Assembly: GCF_026239555.1 (NCBI RefSeq)
Contig: NZ_JAPIVP010000019.1
Coordinates: 52,595-116,594 of the forward strand
Length of the DNA: 64,000 bases
Source: Pedobacter sp. PF22-3
GTDB lineage: Bacteria; Bacteroidota; Bacteroidia; Sphingobacteriales; Sphingobacteriaceae
Direction of reading: 5' to 3'
Shown here: positions 7,483 through 15,471 of the stretch, piece after piece
How positions within the stretch are numbered: position 1 is the stretch's first letter
Layout of the letters: the number at the start of each line of letters is the position of its first letter
Notes under the pieces: generated by a model
The model's database searches: none
What the model saw: the letters and a program-made list of their open reading frames with translations, nothing else
What the model was told of the DNA's origin: nothing
Made by a program: the position numbers and the translations under genes

Positions 7483-8919
7483 TTAATTAATTTTAGTGTA
7501 GTAAATATTTAGTTTTATCTTATTTGCAGTTGTGCTGCCAGCACCTATAACCGATCTTTCGGCAGATGTGGCACTTGGAACATTCTGAAAATCAGTATAA
7601 GATGTAGGCGCCAGAAATGTGCCATAATCTTGCATGTTTTTGTCGATTAAACTTTGCACATAACTGGTTACAATAAAGATATAGCGTTTTTTTAACGAAT
7701 CGAAGTAACCGCCAAATAGTGCCGCGCCTCCAGAAGCATTACTGCCAGAAAATGTTGTATAGTCTGGTATATTTGCAGGCTGTTGCGCAATATCCCACCG
7801 ATATAAAGAAAGTCGCTGTGCGGCGTTAAAAGGATATGCTGGTGCACTCTCACCAATCTCTACAACTAATTCTGCCTTATTAATAACTGCCTTTCCGTAA
7901 GTGCTGGTAAAGTTTGTTAATGCAGGAAACTTTAATTTTGTTTTTACACCAGCTAAACCTTGTAAATATGTTACATTATAACTTTGTGTTGTGTCTGGTA
8001 AGACTGGTACATCAATTTGCTTTTGTACCTCTGTGCCAGTGTAATCGTGTTTAATATTGGCGGCTACGCCCGATATTGCAGAACCACCGTTACCGTTTGA
8101 AACCAGCTTTCCGATAGGGAAATTTACAGTTGCAGTATCTGTGCCATTGGAAGTATTCGTTTTTTTCCAAACCATTTGCAGGTAAGAATCAGTTCCCGAA
8201 AAGTTAAAGAATGCAATTCCGCCAACTCCTGTAGAAGAAGTTTTATTGATCTGTGCGTACAAACCTTTAAACGATTCTATAAACTTAGTATCTGTTGCCG
8301 TTCCTGCTGTACCCTGATTGAGTATGGCGTTTTGTATAAACGCCTTATTTAAAGGAATTCTGATCTGTGCAGGAACCGTTTTTAGGGTGTCTTTGCCTGC
8401 TATAACATCAAATACCTTAGTTTTAGTATTCGGTGCCAGTTTGCCTGTAAAATTTCCCAATAGGGTATTGTTGATGGCTTGAACATCCGAACTTTTATAA
8501 GTGGTTACCTTATTGGCCAATTGAAATACATCTATACTGTATTTAGAATTGGTAGTATCGCCATAAAATTTGGTCACCGTGCTGGATTCATCGAATTTTA
8601 GTACTAAAACGGCCGAATCAAGTTGAGGGGCGTTTCCAAAATCATAACTGTTGCTTACCGGGTAAACTGTCATCGCTATACCTGATTCTGTTTTACCAAA
8701 AACAGGGTCAGTCATGTATCCTAATGGATAACGGTTTAATCCTAAAGTATTCGCTGCTGTTTCCCGTACTAATTGTGTGGTAACAGGAGATACCACCAAA
8801 GTTCCGGTAATGGCGGTATTTGGATCCACATCTAAACCAACACCATCGGGGTTTTTACACGATGCAAAAAGAAAAAGACCTATCAACAGGGTTAATAAGT
8901 CTTGTTTTGTAAATTTCAT
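7483..8919 (-). CDS. DUF4270 lipoprotein
   Basis: 478 residues with a lipoprotein signal, lipobox LFASC (Cys21) followed by KN, so it is lipidated and probably in the outer membrane. The length, the early DPVFGKTESGIAMTVYP region and the repeated beta-rich segments fit DUF4270, a family of large surface lipoproteins in Bacteroidota with no established function. In related genomes a DUF4270 gene commonly follows a short glycogen/starch synthase-like gene; the same arrangement is seen here, with a 21-nt gap and the same direction. They are probably co-transcribed. The functional link to polysaccharide is inference only. Confidence 0.85.
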   Translation of the reverse strand: MKFTKQDLLTLLIGLFLFASCKNPDGVGLDVDPNTAITGTLVVSPVTTQLVRETAANTLGLNRYPLGYMTDPVFGKTESGIAMTVYPVSNSYDFGNAPQLDSAVLVLKFDESSTVTKFYGDTTNSKYSIDVFQLANKVTTYKSSDVQAINNTLLGNFTGKLAPNTKTKVFDVIAGKDTLKTVPAQIRIPLNKAFIQNAILNQGTAGTATDTKFIESFKGLYAQINKTSSTGVGGIAFFNFSGTDSYLQMVWKKTNTSNGTDTATVNFPIGKLVSNGNGGSAISGVAANIKHDYTGTEVQKQIDVPVLPDTTQSYNVTYLQGLAGVKTKLKFPALTNFTSTYGKAVINKAELVVEIGESAPAYPFNAAQRLSLYRWDIAQQPANIPDYTTFSGSNASGGAALFGGYFDSLKKRYIFIVTSYVQSLIDKNMQDYGTFLAPTSYTDFQNVPSATSAERSVIGAGSTTANKIKLNIYYTKIN

Positions 8920-8940
8920 ATTTAAAATAATAATACCTGA

Positions 8941-9771
8941 TTAAGCTACTGAAACCAATTCATCATTTGAAATTTCTTCATAAAAACTGTAGAAGTTTTC
9001 AAAATTCTCGGTTAAGTTAAAAGCTAATGTTGGCTTATTGGAATCTTTAACAAATTTTAACACATCTTTGCTTAAGTTTTCATCCGCTAAAACCACTGCG
9101 TCTGAGTGCGTTATAGCGCCGATGTGCATGCTATCGCAATCAGATGGCAAAAAGGCTTTGGTGTCATCTTCAGTCATGTTAGCCATTACCGCTTTAGTAG
9201 CAAAACTGGCATTCAATTTCTCTGTAAAACCATCCTCATAAACAGAATACACTACTTTAGAATTCTTAAATGTAGGATCATTTTTGTAGGTGGTTTTAAT
9301 GTAAGCAGGAACCAATGCACTCATCCAGCCGTGGCAGTGAACGATATCTGGTGCCCAACCTAATTTTTTAACCGTTTCCAATGCACCTTTACAGAAGAAA
9401 ATCGTACGTTCATCGTTATCATCAAAGAATTTTCCGCTGGCATCTCTAAATACCTGTTTGCGTTGGAAATATTCTTCGTTGTCTAAGAAATAAACCTGCA
9501 TGCGTGCAGCTGGGATGGAGGCTACTTTAATGATTAAAGGATTATCGTTGTCATCAATAATGATGTTCATTCCCGATAAGCGTATTACTTCGTGTAAACG
9601 ATTTCTTCTTTCGTTGATATTACCGAATTTTGGCATCAAGATGCGGATTTCGAATCCTTTTTCTTGCATAGCCTGTGGCAATTGGCGTGTAATTTCAGAA
9701 ATTTTAGTAAGCTCGAGGAAAGGCGACATCTCGTGTGTAACAATCAGCAGCTTCGTTTTTGCCATCTCCAT
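8941..9771 (-). CDS. Glycogen/starch synthase-like protein, N-terminal half only
   Basis: 276 residues resembling only the N-terminal GT5 domain of glycogen synthase: start KLLIVTHEMSPFLELTKISE, then DIVHCHGWMSALVPAYIKT. Full GT5 enzymes are about 480 residues and have a second Rossmann domain, absent here. The ADP-glucose loop, normally K-x-G-G-L near the N-terminus, reads LTKISEI, so Gly-Gly is missing. Catalysis as in true glycogen synthase is doubtful, and a binding or regulatory role is possible. Short forms like this recur in Bacteroidota next to DUF4270 and pan genes. ATG 9771 or ATG 9765 (MAKTKL) could be the start. Confidence 0.8.
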   Translation of the reverse strand: MEMAKTKLLIVTHEMSPFLELTKISEITRQLPQAMQEKGFEIRILMPKFGNINERRNRLHEVIRLSGMNIIIDDNDNPLIIKVASIPAARMQVYFLDNEEYFQRKQVFRDASGKFFDDNDERTIFFCKGALETVKKLGWAPDIVHCHGWMSALVPAYIKTTYKNDPTFKNSKVVYSVYEDGFTEKLNASFATKAVMANMTEDDTKAFLPSDCDSMHIGAITHSDAVVLADENLSKDVLKFVKDSNKPTLAFNLTENFENFYSFYEEISNDELVSVA

Positions 9772-9905
9772 ATTTTAGGAAAAAATTAAGTTAAATAAAA
9801 GATAATGAGCTGCAAAGGTAAGCATAATAATACTATTTATCAATATAGCAAGCATTTGTTTGGTTTCATTTAGATTAATTTACACCTTTACGGCTTTAAT
9901 TTAGA

Positions 9906-10760
9906 TTGTCCAAATTGGAAATATTTAAAACCAAAGCAGCGCTTAAGGCATTTTTACAGCCATTAAAAGCATCAGCTAAAAAAGTAGCATTAGTGCCTAC
10001 CATGGGTGCTCTGCATCATGGCCATATCTCGTTGATAAAACTGGCCCAACAAAATGCCGATATCATTATCTGCAGTATTTTCGTAAACCCTACACAGTTT
10101 ACCGACCCTAAAGATTTAGAAAAATATCCGCGACCTATTGAACATGATCTGGCAATGCTGGCCGATGCCGGTTGTAACGCTGTGTTCATGCCAAATGTGG
10201 AGGAAATGTACCCAATGGGAGCCGATGAGGCATGGCACATCGATTTAGGTCATGCCGAATTTCTGTTGGAAGGCGAGTTTAGGAAAGGCCATTACCAGGG
10301 TGTAACGCAGATTGTTAAAAAACTGTTTGATGCTGTGGAGCCTGATGTGGCGATGTTCGGACAGAAAGATTTTCAGCAGGTACTGATGATCAAAAATATG
10401 CTGTCTTATTTTAAATTGCCCATTACTATTATTACCTGCCCTATTATTCGCGAGGATGACGGTTTAGCCATGAGCAGCCGGAATATCCATTTATCAACAG
10501 ACGAACGCGCAAATTCGCTCGTGCTGAGTAAATCGCTGCAGTTTGTTATGGATCATTTTGATGAATATTCACTTGCGACATTGGTAGATCGGGCAAAAGC
10601 GTTTTATCAGGATATAGAAGGTGTAGAACTTGATTATTTTACCATTGCCAATGGCGATACACTCGAGCCAGCCAAATCAAAAGACGAAAATAACTTAGTT
10701 GCCCTGGTTGCTGCAAAAGTAGGCACAACGAGGTTGATTGATAATATGATTATAAAGTGA
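9906..10760 (+). CDS. panC: Pantothenate synthetase, TTG start
   Basis: 284 residues. It condenses D-pantoate and beta-alanine with ATP to make pantothenate for coenzyme A. ATP-binding PTMGALHHGH is at 31-40; FVNPTQF, MFGQKDFQQ and AMSSRN follow in the usual order. An in-frame TAA at 9897-9899 confines the start; the only good options are TTG 9906 or TTG 9915, so this gene does not use ATG. panD follows, giving both halves of the beta-alanine to pantothenate route, but panD has its own promoter. Divergent from the glycogen synthase-like gene. Confidence 0.95.
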   Translation: MSKLEIFKTKAALKAFLQPLKASAKKVALVPTMGALHHGHISLIKLAQQNADIIICSIFVNPTQFTDPKDLEKYPRPIEHDLAMLADAGCNAVFMPNVEEMYPMGADEAWHIDLGHAEFLLEGEFRKGHYQGVTQIVKKLFDAVEPDVAMFGQKDFQQVLMIKNMLSYFKLPITIITCPIIREDDGLAMSSRNIHLSTDERANSLVLSKSLQFVMDHFDEYSLATLVDRAKAFYQDIEGVELDYFTIANGDTLEPAKSKDENNLVALVAAKVGTTRLIDNMIIK

Positions 10761-10855
10761 TTGAAAACCGGAGAGGTAAGATGGAAGAGTTGTATGGTTA
10801 TTGAATAGCTCCCGAAGCTATCATCTATGAACCTTTTCATGATGTATATAGCCAA

Positions 10856-10890
10856 CCATCATCCATTTTCCATATTACATTATACATTAT
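10856..10890. repeat. Heptamer-phased repeat tract (CCAT/ACAT every 7 bp)
   Basis: CCAT or ACAT recurs at 10856, 10863, 10870, 10877 and 10884, exactly 7 bp apart, with three variable bases after each. It is the same design as the tracts at 14023 and 34907. It ends at the panD promoter. Confidence 0.6.
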
Positions 10891-10919
10891 TTGAAACTCC
10901 AAACTGATTGCTAACTTTG
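10890..10919 (+). promoter_or_regulatory. panD promoter
   Basis: TTTG at 10890-10893, 18-nt spacer, TAACTTTG at 10912-10919: a full Bacteroidota promoter. The panD ATG starts 5 nt after the -7 box, about where transcription should start, so the mRNA may be leaderless. Confidence 0.75.
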
Positions 10920-10923
10920 CCAA

Positions 10924-11274
10924 ATGGTTATCACAATATTAAAATCGAAAATACACCGTGTTAGGGTAACACAAGCCGAATTGAATTATGTAGGTAGTAT
11001 TACGATAGATGAGGATTTGATGGATGCAGCTAACATTATTGCAAATGAAAAGGTGCAGATTGTAAATAATAATAATGGTGCGCGTTTTGAAACCTATGTA
11101 ATTAAAGGCGAGCGTGGAACCGGAACCATTTGCTTAAATGGTGCCACAGCCCGTTTGGCTCAATTGGGTGATGTGCTGATCATCATGTCATATGGTTCAC
11201 TGCCAATAGAAGATGCTAAAAAATATAATCCAATACTGGTTTTTCCCGACGATAATAATCATTTGCTAAAATAA
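10924..11274 (+). CDS. panD: Aspartate 1-decarboxylase
   Basis: 116 residues, the normal proenzyme length. It makes beta-alanine from L-aspartate for pantothenate synthesis. The self-cleavage site Gly24-Ser25 is visible in NYVGSITIDEDL; Ser25 becomes the pyruvoyl cofactor. RFETYVIKGERG, with the conserved Tyr, and CLNGATARL follow. The N-terminal MVITILKSKIHR aligns with the family, so the ATG at 10924 is right even though it lies only 5 nt behind the promoter's -7 box. Confidence 0.97.
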   Translation: MVITILKSKIHRVRVTQAELNYVGSITIDEDLMDAANIIANEKVQIVNNNNGARFETYVIKGERGTGTICLNGATARLAQLGDVLIIMSYGSLPIEDAKKYNPILVFPDDNNHLLK

Positions 11275-11278
11275 CCTT

Positions 11279-12259
11279 GTGACATTCGACCTCAAAACAG
11301 CGCTAAAATTTATCATCCTGTTTTTAATAGGAATAGGGGTTTTGTATTTAGCTTTTTGGGGTCAGGATTTAGAAAAGATATGGCTGGAAATTAAAACGGC
11401 TAATTACCTTTGGGTAATTATTTCTGTCATTGCCGTTTTAATTGCCCATGTGTTGCGGGCTTTGCGCTGGCAGATGTTGTATCAGTCTATCCATTATAAT
11501 GTGAGCTTTTGGCATGCGTACCACGCCGTAATGATCGGATATCTCGCTAATCTCGCTTTGCCGCGTTTTGGCGAAATTGGTCGCTGTTCCGTTATTCATA
11601 AAGCCGAAAAGGTACCCATGTTTGCTTCCATAGGTACGGTAATTACCGAACGGCTGTTTGATGTAGTAATGCTTTTTGTAACCACTTTGGTGATGCTGAG
11701 CTTTCAATATGATATTGTAGCCGATTTTCTTTATCAAACCATATATCTTAATCTCGCTAAAAAATTAAATACCGTTAACTATTGGTGGTTAATTAGTTTT
11801 AGTGTTGTTATATTTCTGTTCATTGCCATTGCAATCTATTTTCTCCGTCAAAAATTTAATAAAAAATTTCTGCGCATTTTCGTAAACCTCCGCCAGGGAT
11901 TTGGCTCGTACAGTAAGCTGAAACAAAAAGGATTGTTCTTAACCTATACCCTGGGTATTTGGTTTTTCTATTTACTTTCTATGTATTTTGCTTTTTCTTC
12001 GATACAGGCTACTGCCGGATTACATTTTAATGCTGCATTTACAGCAATTGTTTTTTCAGGCTTTGCAATGGCAGCCCCTGTTCAGGGTGGTATTGGTGTT
12101 TTTCATTGGATGGTTGCCCGGTCACTGGTATTGTATGGCATATCTTTTAATGATGGCTTAGCCTACTCAACCATTATCCATTCCTCGCAGGTCTTGCTGA
12201 TCCTGGTTTTGGGTAGTTTGAGTTTATTCTTCATCCTGACTAAGAAAGAGCCCAAATAA
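11279..12259 (+). CDS. YbhN/LPG-synthase-type flippase-like membrane protein
   Basis: 326 residues with about eight hydrophobic helices, GTG start 4 nt after panD. It fits the lysylphosphatidylglycerol synthase transmembrane (YbhN/AglD) family: VLIAHVLRALRWQMLYQ near residue 53, ANLALPRFGEIGRCSVI near 90-106, TERLFDVVMLF near 120, and a late AAPVQGGIGVFHWMVARSL. Such proteins are thought to move or transfer lipid-linked groups, but the substrate is unknown here. There is no catalytic cytosolic or GNAT-like domain of MprF. Translationally close to panD, so probably co-transcribed. Confidence 0.85.
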   Translation: MTFDLKTALKFIILFLIGIGVLYLAFWGQDLEKIWLEIKTANYLWVIISVIAVLIAHVLRALRWQMLYQSIHYNVSFWHAYHAVMIGYLANLALPRFGEIGRCSVIHKAEKVPMFASIGTVITERLFDVVMLFVTTLVMLSFQYDIVADFLYQTIYLNLAKKLNTVNYWWLISFSVVIFLFIAIAIYFLRQKFNKKFLRIFVNLRQGFGSYSKLKQKGLFLTYTLGIWFFYLLSMYFAFSSIQATAGLHFNAAFTAIVFSGFAMAAPVQGGIGVFHWMVARSLVLYGISFNDGLAYSTIIHSSQVLLILVLGSLSLFFILTKKEPK

Positions 12260-12884
12260 TTCTGTTTTCTTTGATCGTTTTATGCGCACCTTACTATATT
12301 TTTTAATTATACTTCGAACTGCGCTACCGTAGATATACTTCAATAGAAAATCGTTATCTCTGCCAGAGCAGCGCGGAGTAGAGAGATCTTTGGGTTGTGT
12401 TGCCAAAAGGTTAAAGATTTCTCCATTACGCTACCGATGGAAAATCGGTAAGCTTCAAAGGAAATGACGATATTATTTTCTTAAATTCTCTTGTCATTAA
12501 TGTTGATGATCATCCCATAAATTAGCCTTCAGGATTACAGCCAAAAGAATGCCGTTTCAGTCGTTAACAAAGGCCTCTGCACGAGTAAGTAAATCTGGAG
12601 CTGCTGTCAGCTTAATAGTACAGCTAGCCTTAGTTAAATAAACCTGACCGACAGCGTTATCCAGATTCTTCCATCTGGATTAAGCAAAGGGCAGGCTATC
12701 GGAACCGAAGTATTGCAGTTATTGCTTTCCAAAAAAAACAAATAGATTTTTTGCGACTACATAAGCCAACCCTAAATATGCCATCGCATTAGGAAATGGA
12801 TTTAAAAATAAATTACTATGCAGCCATAGTAATTTCGATCAGAAATGCTACATTTGATTTACTAACCTTTTATACATAAATGTT
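12260..12884. other. 625-bp non-coding interval with repeat and gene debris
   Basis: No supported gene. The part around 12340-12480 has GC-rich words (GCCAGAGCAGCGCGGAG, AGAGATCTTTGGG) and a TACCGAT / ATCGGTA hairpin at 12432-12450, resembling interspersed repeats of Sphingobacteria; an antisense ORF through it is an artefact. Between about 12550 and 12750 short in-frame stretches suggest decayed coding DNA; the last ends in TEVLQLLLSKK and a TAG. That end resembles debris at 59355-59395 (both have AACCGAAG, 8 nt, then a shared ATTGCTTTCCAAAAAA). Confidence 0.5.
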
Positions 12885-14024
12885 ATGCATTTTGAATTAA
12901 GTGAAGAACAATTAATGATTCAGCAAGCTGCCCGCGATTTTGCGCAGCAAGAATTAAAGCCTGGCGTAATTGAAAGAGATGAACACCAGAAATTTCCGGC
13001 CGAGCAGGTAAAAAAACTTGGAGAACTTGGTTTCCTGGGGATGATGGTGAGTGAAAAATATAATGGAAGCGGACTTGATGCCATTTCTTACGTTCTGGTA
13101 ATGGAAGAGCTTTCTAAAATAGATGCGTCAGCATCTGTAGTGGTTTCGGTAAATAATTCATTGGTTTGTTACGGATTAGAAGCTTACGGCAGTGAAGCCC
13201 AAAAGGAAAAATATTTAAAGCCACTGGCTGCCGGAGAAAAAATAGGCGCTTTTTGTTTGTCGGAGCCCGAGGCTGGATCTGATGCTACATCTCAACGTAC
13301 CACAGCCGAAGATAAAGGAGATTATTATTTGCTTAACGGCACCAAAAACTGGATTACCAATGGTAGTACTGCATCAACTTACCTGGTTATTGCACAAACC
13401 CATCCTGAATTAAAGCATAAAGGAATAAACGCTTTTATTGTAGAAAAAGGAATGGAGGGTTTTACCGTTGGGCCAAAAGAAAATAAATTGGGCATCCGTG
13501 GCTCTGATACACATTCTTTAATGTTTAACGATGTTAAAGTGCCAAAAGAAAACAGGATTGGTGAAGACGGTTTTGGTTTTAAGTTTGCCATGAAAACATT
13601 AGAGGGCGGAAGGATTGGTATTGCAGCCCAGGCTTTAGGTATTGCACAAGGGGCTTTCGAGCTGGCAACGCAGTATGCTAAAGAACGTAAATCTTTCGGG
13701 AAACCAATTGCTGATCATCAGGCTATTGCTTTTAAACTGGCTGATATGGCTACGCAGATCGAAGCGGCCAGGCTGTTGGTTTACAAGGCTGCCTGGTTAA
13801 AAGATCAGGGATTGCCTTATACCCAGGCGGGTTCCATGGCTAAGTTGTTTGCATCGAAAGCTGCCATGGATGTTACCATTGAAGCGGTACAGGTACATGG
13901 TGGTTATGGTTTCGTTAAAGAATACCATGTAGAACGGTTAATGCGCGATGCTAAAATTACCCAGATTTACGAAGGGACTTCCGAGATCCAGAAAATGGTA
14001 ATATCAAGAGAAGTTATTCGGTAG
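12885..14024 (+). CDS. Acyl-CoA dehydrogenase
   Basis: 379 residues, typical for short or medium-chain acyl-CoA dehydrogenases. These are FAD enzymes that introduce the alpha-beta double bond in acyl-CoA and pass electrons to ETF. Visible signatures are AFCLSEPEAGSDA (near residue 125), the flavin and substrate region GIRGSDTHSL, and YAKERKSFGKPIADHQ. The C-terminal QIYEGTSEIQK has the catalytic Glu363, as in butyryl-CoA-type enzymes. Chain-length preference cannot be read from this. It stands alone; its stop codon overlaps the first unit of an inverted heptamer array. Confidence 0.95.
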   Translation: MHFELSEEQLMIQQAARDFAQQELKPGVIERDEHQKFPAEQVKKLGELGFLGMMVSEKYNGSGLDAISYVLVMEELSKIDASASVVVSVNNSLVCYGLEAYGSEAQKEKYLKPLAAGEKIGAFCLSEPEAGSDATSQRTTAEDKGDYYLLNGTKNWITNGSTASTYLVIAQTHPELKHKGINAFIVEKGMEGFTVGPKENKLGIRGSDTHSLMFNDVKVPKENRIGEDGFGFKFAMKTLEGGRIGIAAQALGIAQGAFELATQYAKERKSFGKPIADHQAIAFKLADMATQIEAARLLVYKAAWLKDQGLPYTQAGSMAKLFASKAAMDVTIEAVQVHGGYGFVKEYHVERLMRDAKITQIYEGTSEIQKMVISREVIR

Positions 14025-14092
14025 TCTTTAGTCAAAAGTCTGTAGTCCTTAGTTCAATTCGACTCATGACTACAGACTCACAACTCCGAACT
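14023..14092. repeat. Inverted heptamer array: five AGTYnnn then five RACTnnn
   Basis: AGTC (AGTT in the fifth) occurs at 14023, 14030, 14037, 14044 and 14051. Then GACT or AACT, its reverse complement, occurs at 14061, 14068, 14075, 14082 and 14089. Each set has an exact 7-bp period and the two halves face each other. It spans the gap between the converging acyl-CoA dehydrogenase and holin-like genes. Not a simple microsatellite, because three of each seven bases vary. Confidence 0.85.
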
Positions 14093-14435
14093 AATCCTTC
14101 TCTCCGGCAACCGCACTAAATATCGCTTTAATCAAAGCGACAACTATAGCTAAAAATGCTGCAGCGATAAAGCCTGAAGTGTTAAAAGAAGTCATCATAT
14201 TATCAACCAGTAAAATCATTAAAACGGTGATGATAAATGATACCAATCCTAAGGTTAGGAAATTGATTGGGAAAGTTAGTAGCCTTAGGATGAATCCGAT
14301 TGTTGCATTTGCAAGTGCAATCAGTACAGAGGCAATAATGGCATTTCCGAAGCCATCAATACTTACGCCCGGCACCAGTTTTGCGCCTATAAAAAATGCC
14401 AGTCCTGTTATCAGGATTTCAATAATAAATCTCAT
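14091..14435 (-). CDS. Phage holin family IV-type small membrane protein
   Basis: 114 residues, four hydrophobic helices (near 3-24, 28-50, 55-77, 86-108) with FIGAKLVPGVSIDGFGNAI and LLTFPINFLTLGLVSFII, the pattern of the PF04020 'mycobacterial 4 TMS phage holin' family. Despite the name these are chromosomal membrane proteins of unknown role in many bacteria; no phage genes are nearby. It is divergent from the adjacent lipoprotein gene, with only 17 bp between the two start codons. Confidence 0.8.
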   Translation of the reverse strand: MRFIIEILITGLAFFIGAKLVPGVSIDGFGNAIIASVLIALANATIGFILRLLTFPINFLTLGLVSFIITVLMILLVDNMMTSFNTSGFIAAAFLAIVVALIKAIFSAVAGEKD

Positions 14436-14452
14436 AATTGTTATTTTTGTAA

Positions 14453-14884
14453 ATGTTTAAAAGCTATTTTGCCTATTCGGTTATTGTTTGGGTTTCCATA
14501 TCCTTATTTTCATGTTCGAATAGAAACAATAAACCGGTCATTAAGTTTTCCAGAGATAGTACTTCGATCATAATTAAAAATATTGATGAGGCGAGTCTCT
14601 TGCAGGTTAAAAATGCGTATCAGAACAAAGCAGATACAATTAATATGATGTCGGTTTTGATCAAGCCAGGCGATCAGGATAGTATCCAGGATGAGCAGGA
14701 AGTGCCTGGAAAGGTTGAAGTATTTGGCGATTCACTCGTGTTTAGTCCCGAGCAGCCTTTTCTAAGAGGTAAAGAATATCTGGTAGAAAGTTACATTGGG
14801 GTAAAATTTGCAACCGTTGGCGATCTGATTATGGGAAAGGGTAAGCAGAATTTAAAAGCACAGCAACAAACACTTAAACGGTAA
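14453..14884 (+). CDS. Hypothetical lipoprotein
   Basis: 143 residues with lipobox LFSC (Cys21) followed by SNRNN, so a lipoprotein. The mature part is hydrophilic and beta-rich, and no family is recognised. TATTTTTG at 14442-14449 matches the -7 consensus and ends 4 nt before the ATG, so the transcript would be leaderless if that box is used. The small size and separate orientation give no clue to role. Confidence 0.6.
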   Translation: MFKSYFAYSVIVWVSISLFSCSNRNNKPVIKFSRDSTSIIIKNIDEASLLQVKNAYQNKADTINMMSVLIKPGDQDSIQDEQEVPGKVEVFGDSLVFSPEQPFLRGKEYLVESYIGVKFATVGDLIMGKGKQNLKAQQQTLKR

Positions 14885-14911
14885 TAATCAGCATAATAAT
14901 TAGTGCTGGTG

Positions 14912-14942
14912 TTTGATTTTTTATAAAAAATTACTACATTTG
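14912..14942 (+). promoter_or_regulatory. Promoter of rimP-nusA-infB
   Basis: TTTG at 14912-14915, 19-nt spacer, TACATTTG at 14935-14942: ideal Bacteroidota promoter elements. The expected leader to rimP is about 58 nt. Confidence 0.8.
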
Positions 14943-14963
14943 CATCGTAATCGAAGAAAAGAG

Positions 14964-14985
14964 AAGGGGACAATGTCCCCTTTTT
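14964..14985 (+). promoter_or_regulatory. Terminator-like leader hairpin before rimP (candidate attenuator)
   Basis: Perfect 8-bp stem AAGGGGAC / GTCCCCTT with loop AAT and a following TTT run, about 18 nt into the predicted transcript and 20 nt before rimP. The form is that of an intrinsic terminator inside a 5' leader. Since the operon encodes NusA, a termination factor, feedback by attenuation is plausible but unproven. Confidence 0.6.
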
Positions 14986-15005
14986 CTATGAAATCAGGTT
15001 AAAAT

Positions 15006-15470
15006 ATGCAGGTAGAAAAGAGAGTTGCAGCCCTCGTAGAGGAAAAAATTGCAGATCGGCCAGAACTGTTTTTGGTTGAAGTGAAAATGTTGCCAAACAA
15101 TAAGTTGATTATTCATGTTGATGGCGACGAAGGTATTAGCATACAGGACTGTGTAGCCATAAGTAGGCATGTTGGTTTTCATCTGGAAGAGGAAAATGCA
15201 ATAGAACAGGCTTATAATTTAGAAGTTTCTTCGCCGGGTGTTGGCGAACCTTTAAAATTAATCCGTCAGTACAATAAAAATGTTGGCCGTACGGTAAGCA
15301 TTAAGTTGAAAGAAGGATTAAAAAAAGAAGGAAAACTGCTTGCGGTTACAGAAGATAATCTGCTGATTGAAGAATCAGTTAAAGAAAAAGGGAAAAAAGC
15401 GGTAGCAAAACAAACAGATGTTCCGTTTAATGATATATTAGAAACAAGTGTGTTAATTTCATTTAAGTAA
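15006..15470 (+). CDS. rimP: Ribosome maturation factor RimP
   Basis: 154 residues. RimP assists late maturation of the 30S subunit. The N-terminal alpha/beta domain has LFLVEVKMLPNNKLIIHVDGDEG and DCVAISRHVGFHLEEE; YNLEVSSPGVGEPLKL is the family hallmark near residues 70-85; the C-terminal SH3-like domain follows (GRTVSIKLKEGLKKEGKLLAV). It is the first gene of the rimP-nusA-infB operon; nusA starts one base after its stop codon. Confidence 0.95.
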   Translation: MQVEKRVAALVEEKIADRPELFLVEVKMLPNNKLIIHVDGDEGISIQDCVAISRHVGFHLEEENAIEQAYNLEVSSPGVGEPLKLIRQYNKNVGRTVSIKLKEGLKKEGKLLAVTEDNLLIEESVKEKGKKAVAKQTDVPFNDILETSVLISFK

Positions 15471-15471
15471 A

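Noticed and set aside
12224..12406. Minus-strand ORF beginning MATQPKDLSTPRC
   Set aside because: It reads through an intergenic repeat and overlaps the end of the YbhN-like gene; sequences of this type recur as repeat translations, not proteins.
14091..14435. Prophage remnant suggested by the holin-family name
   Set aside because: No other phage gene is nearby; this family is mostly chromosomal and not linked to lysis.
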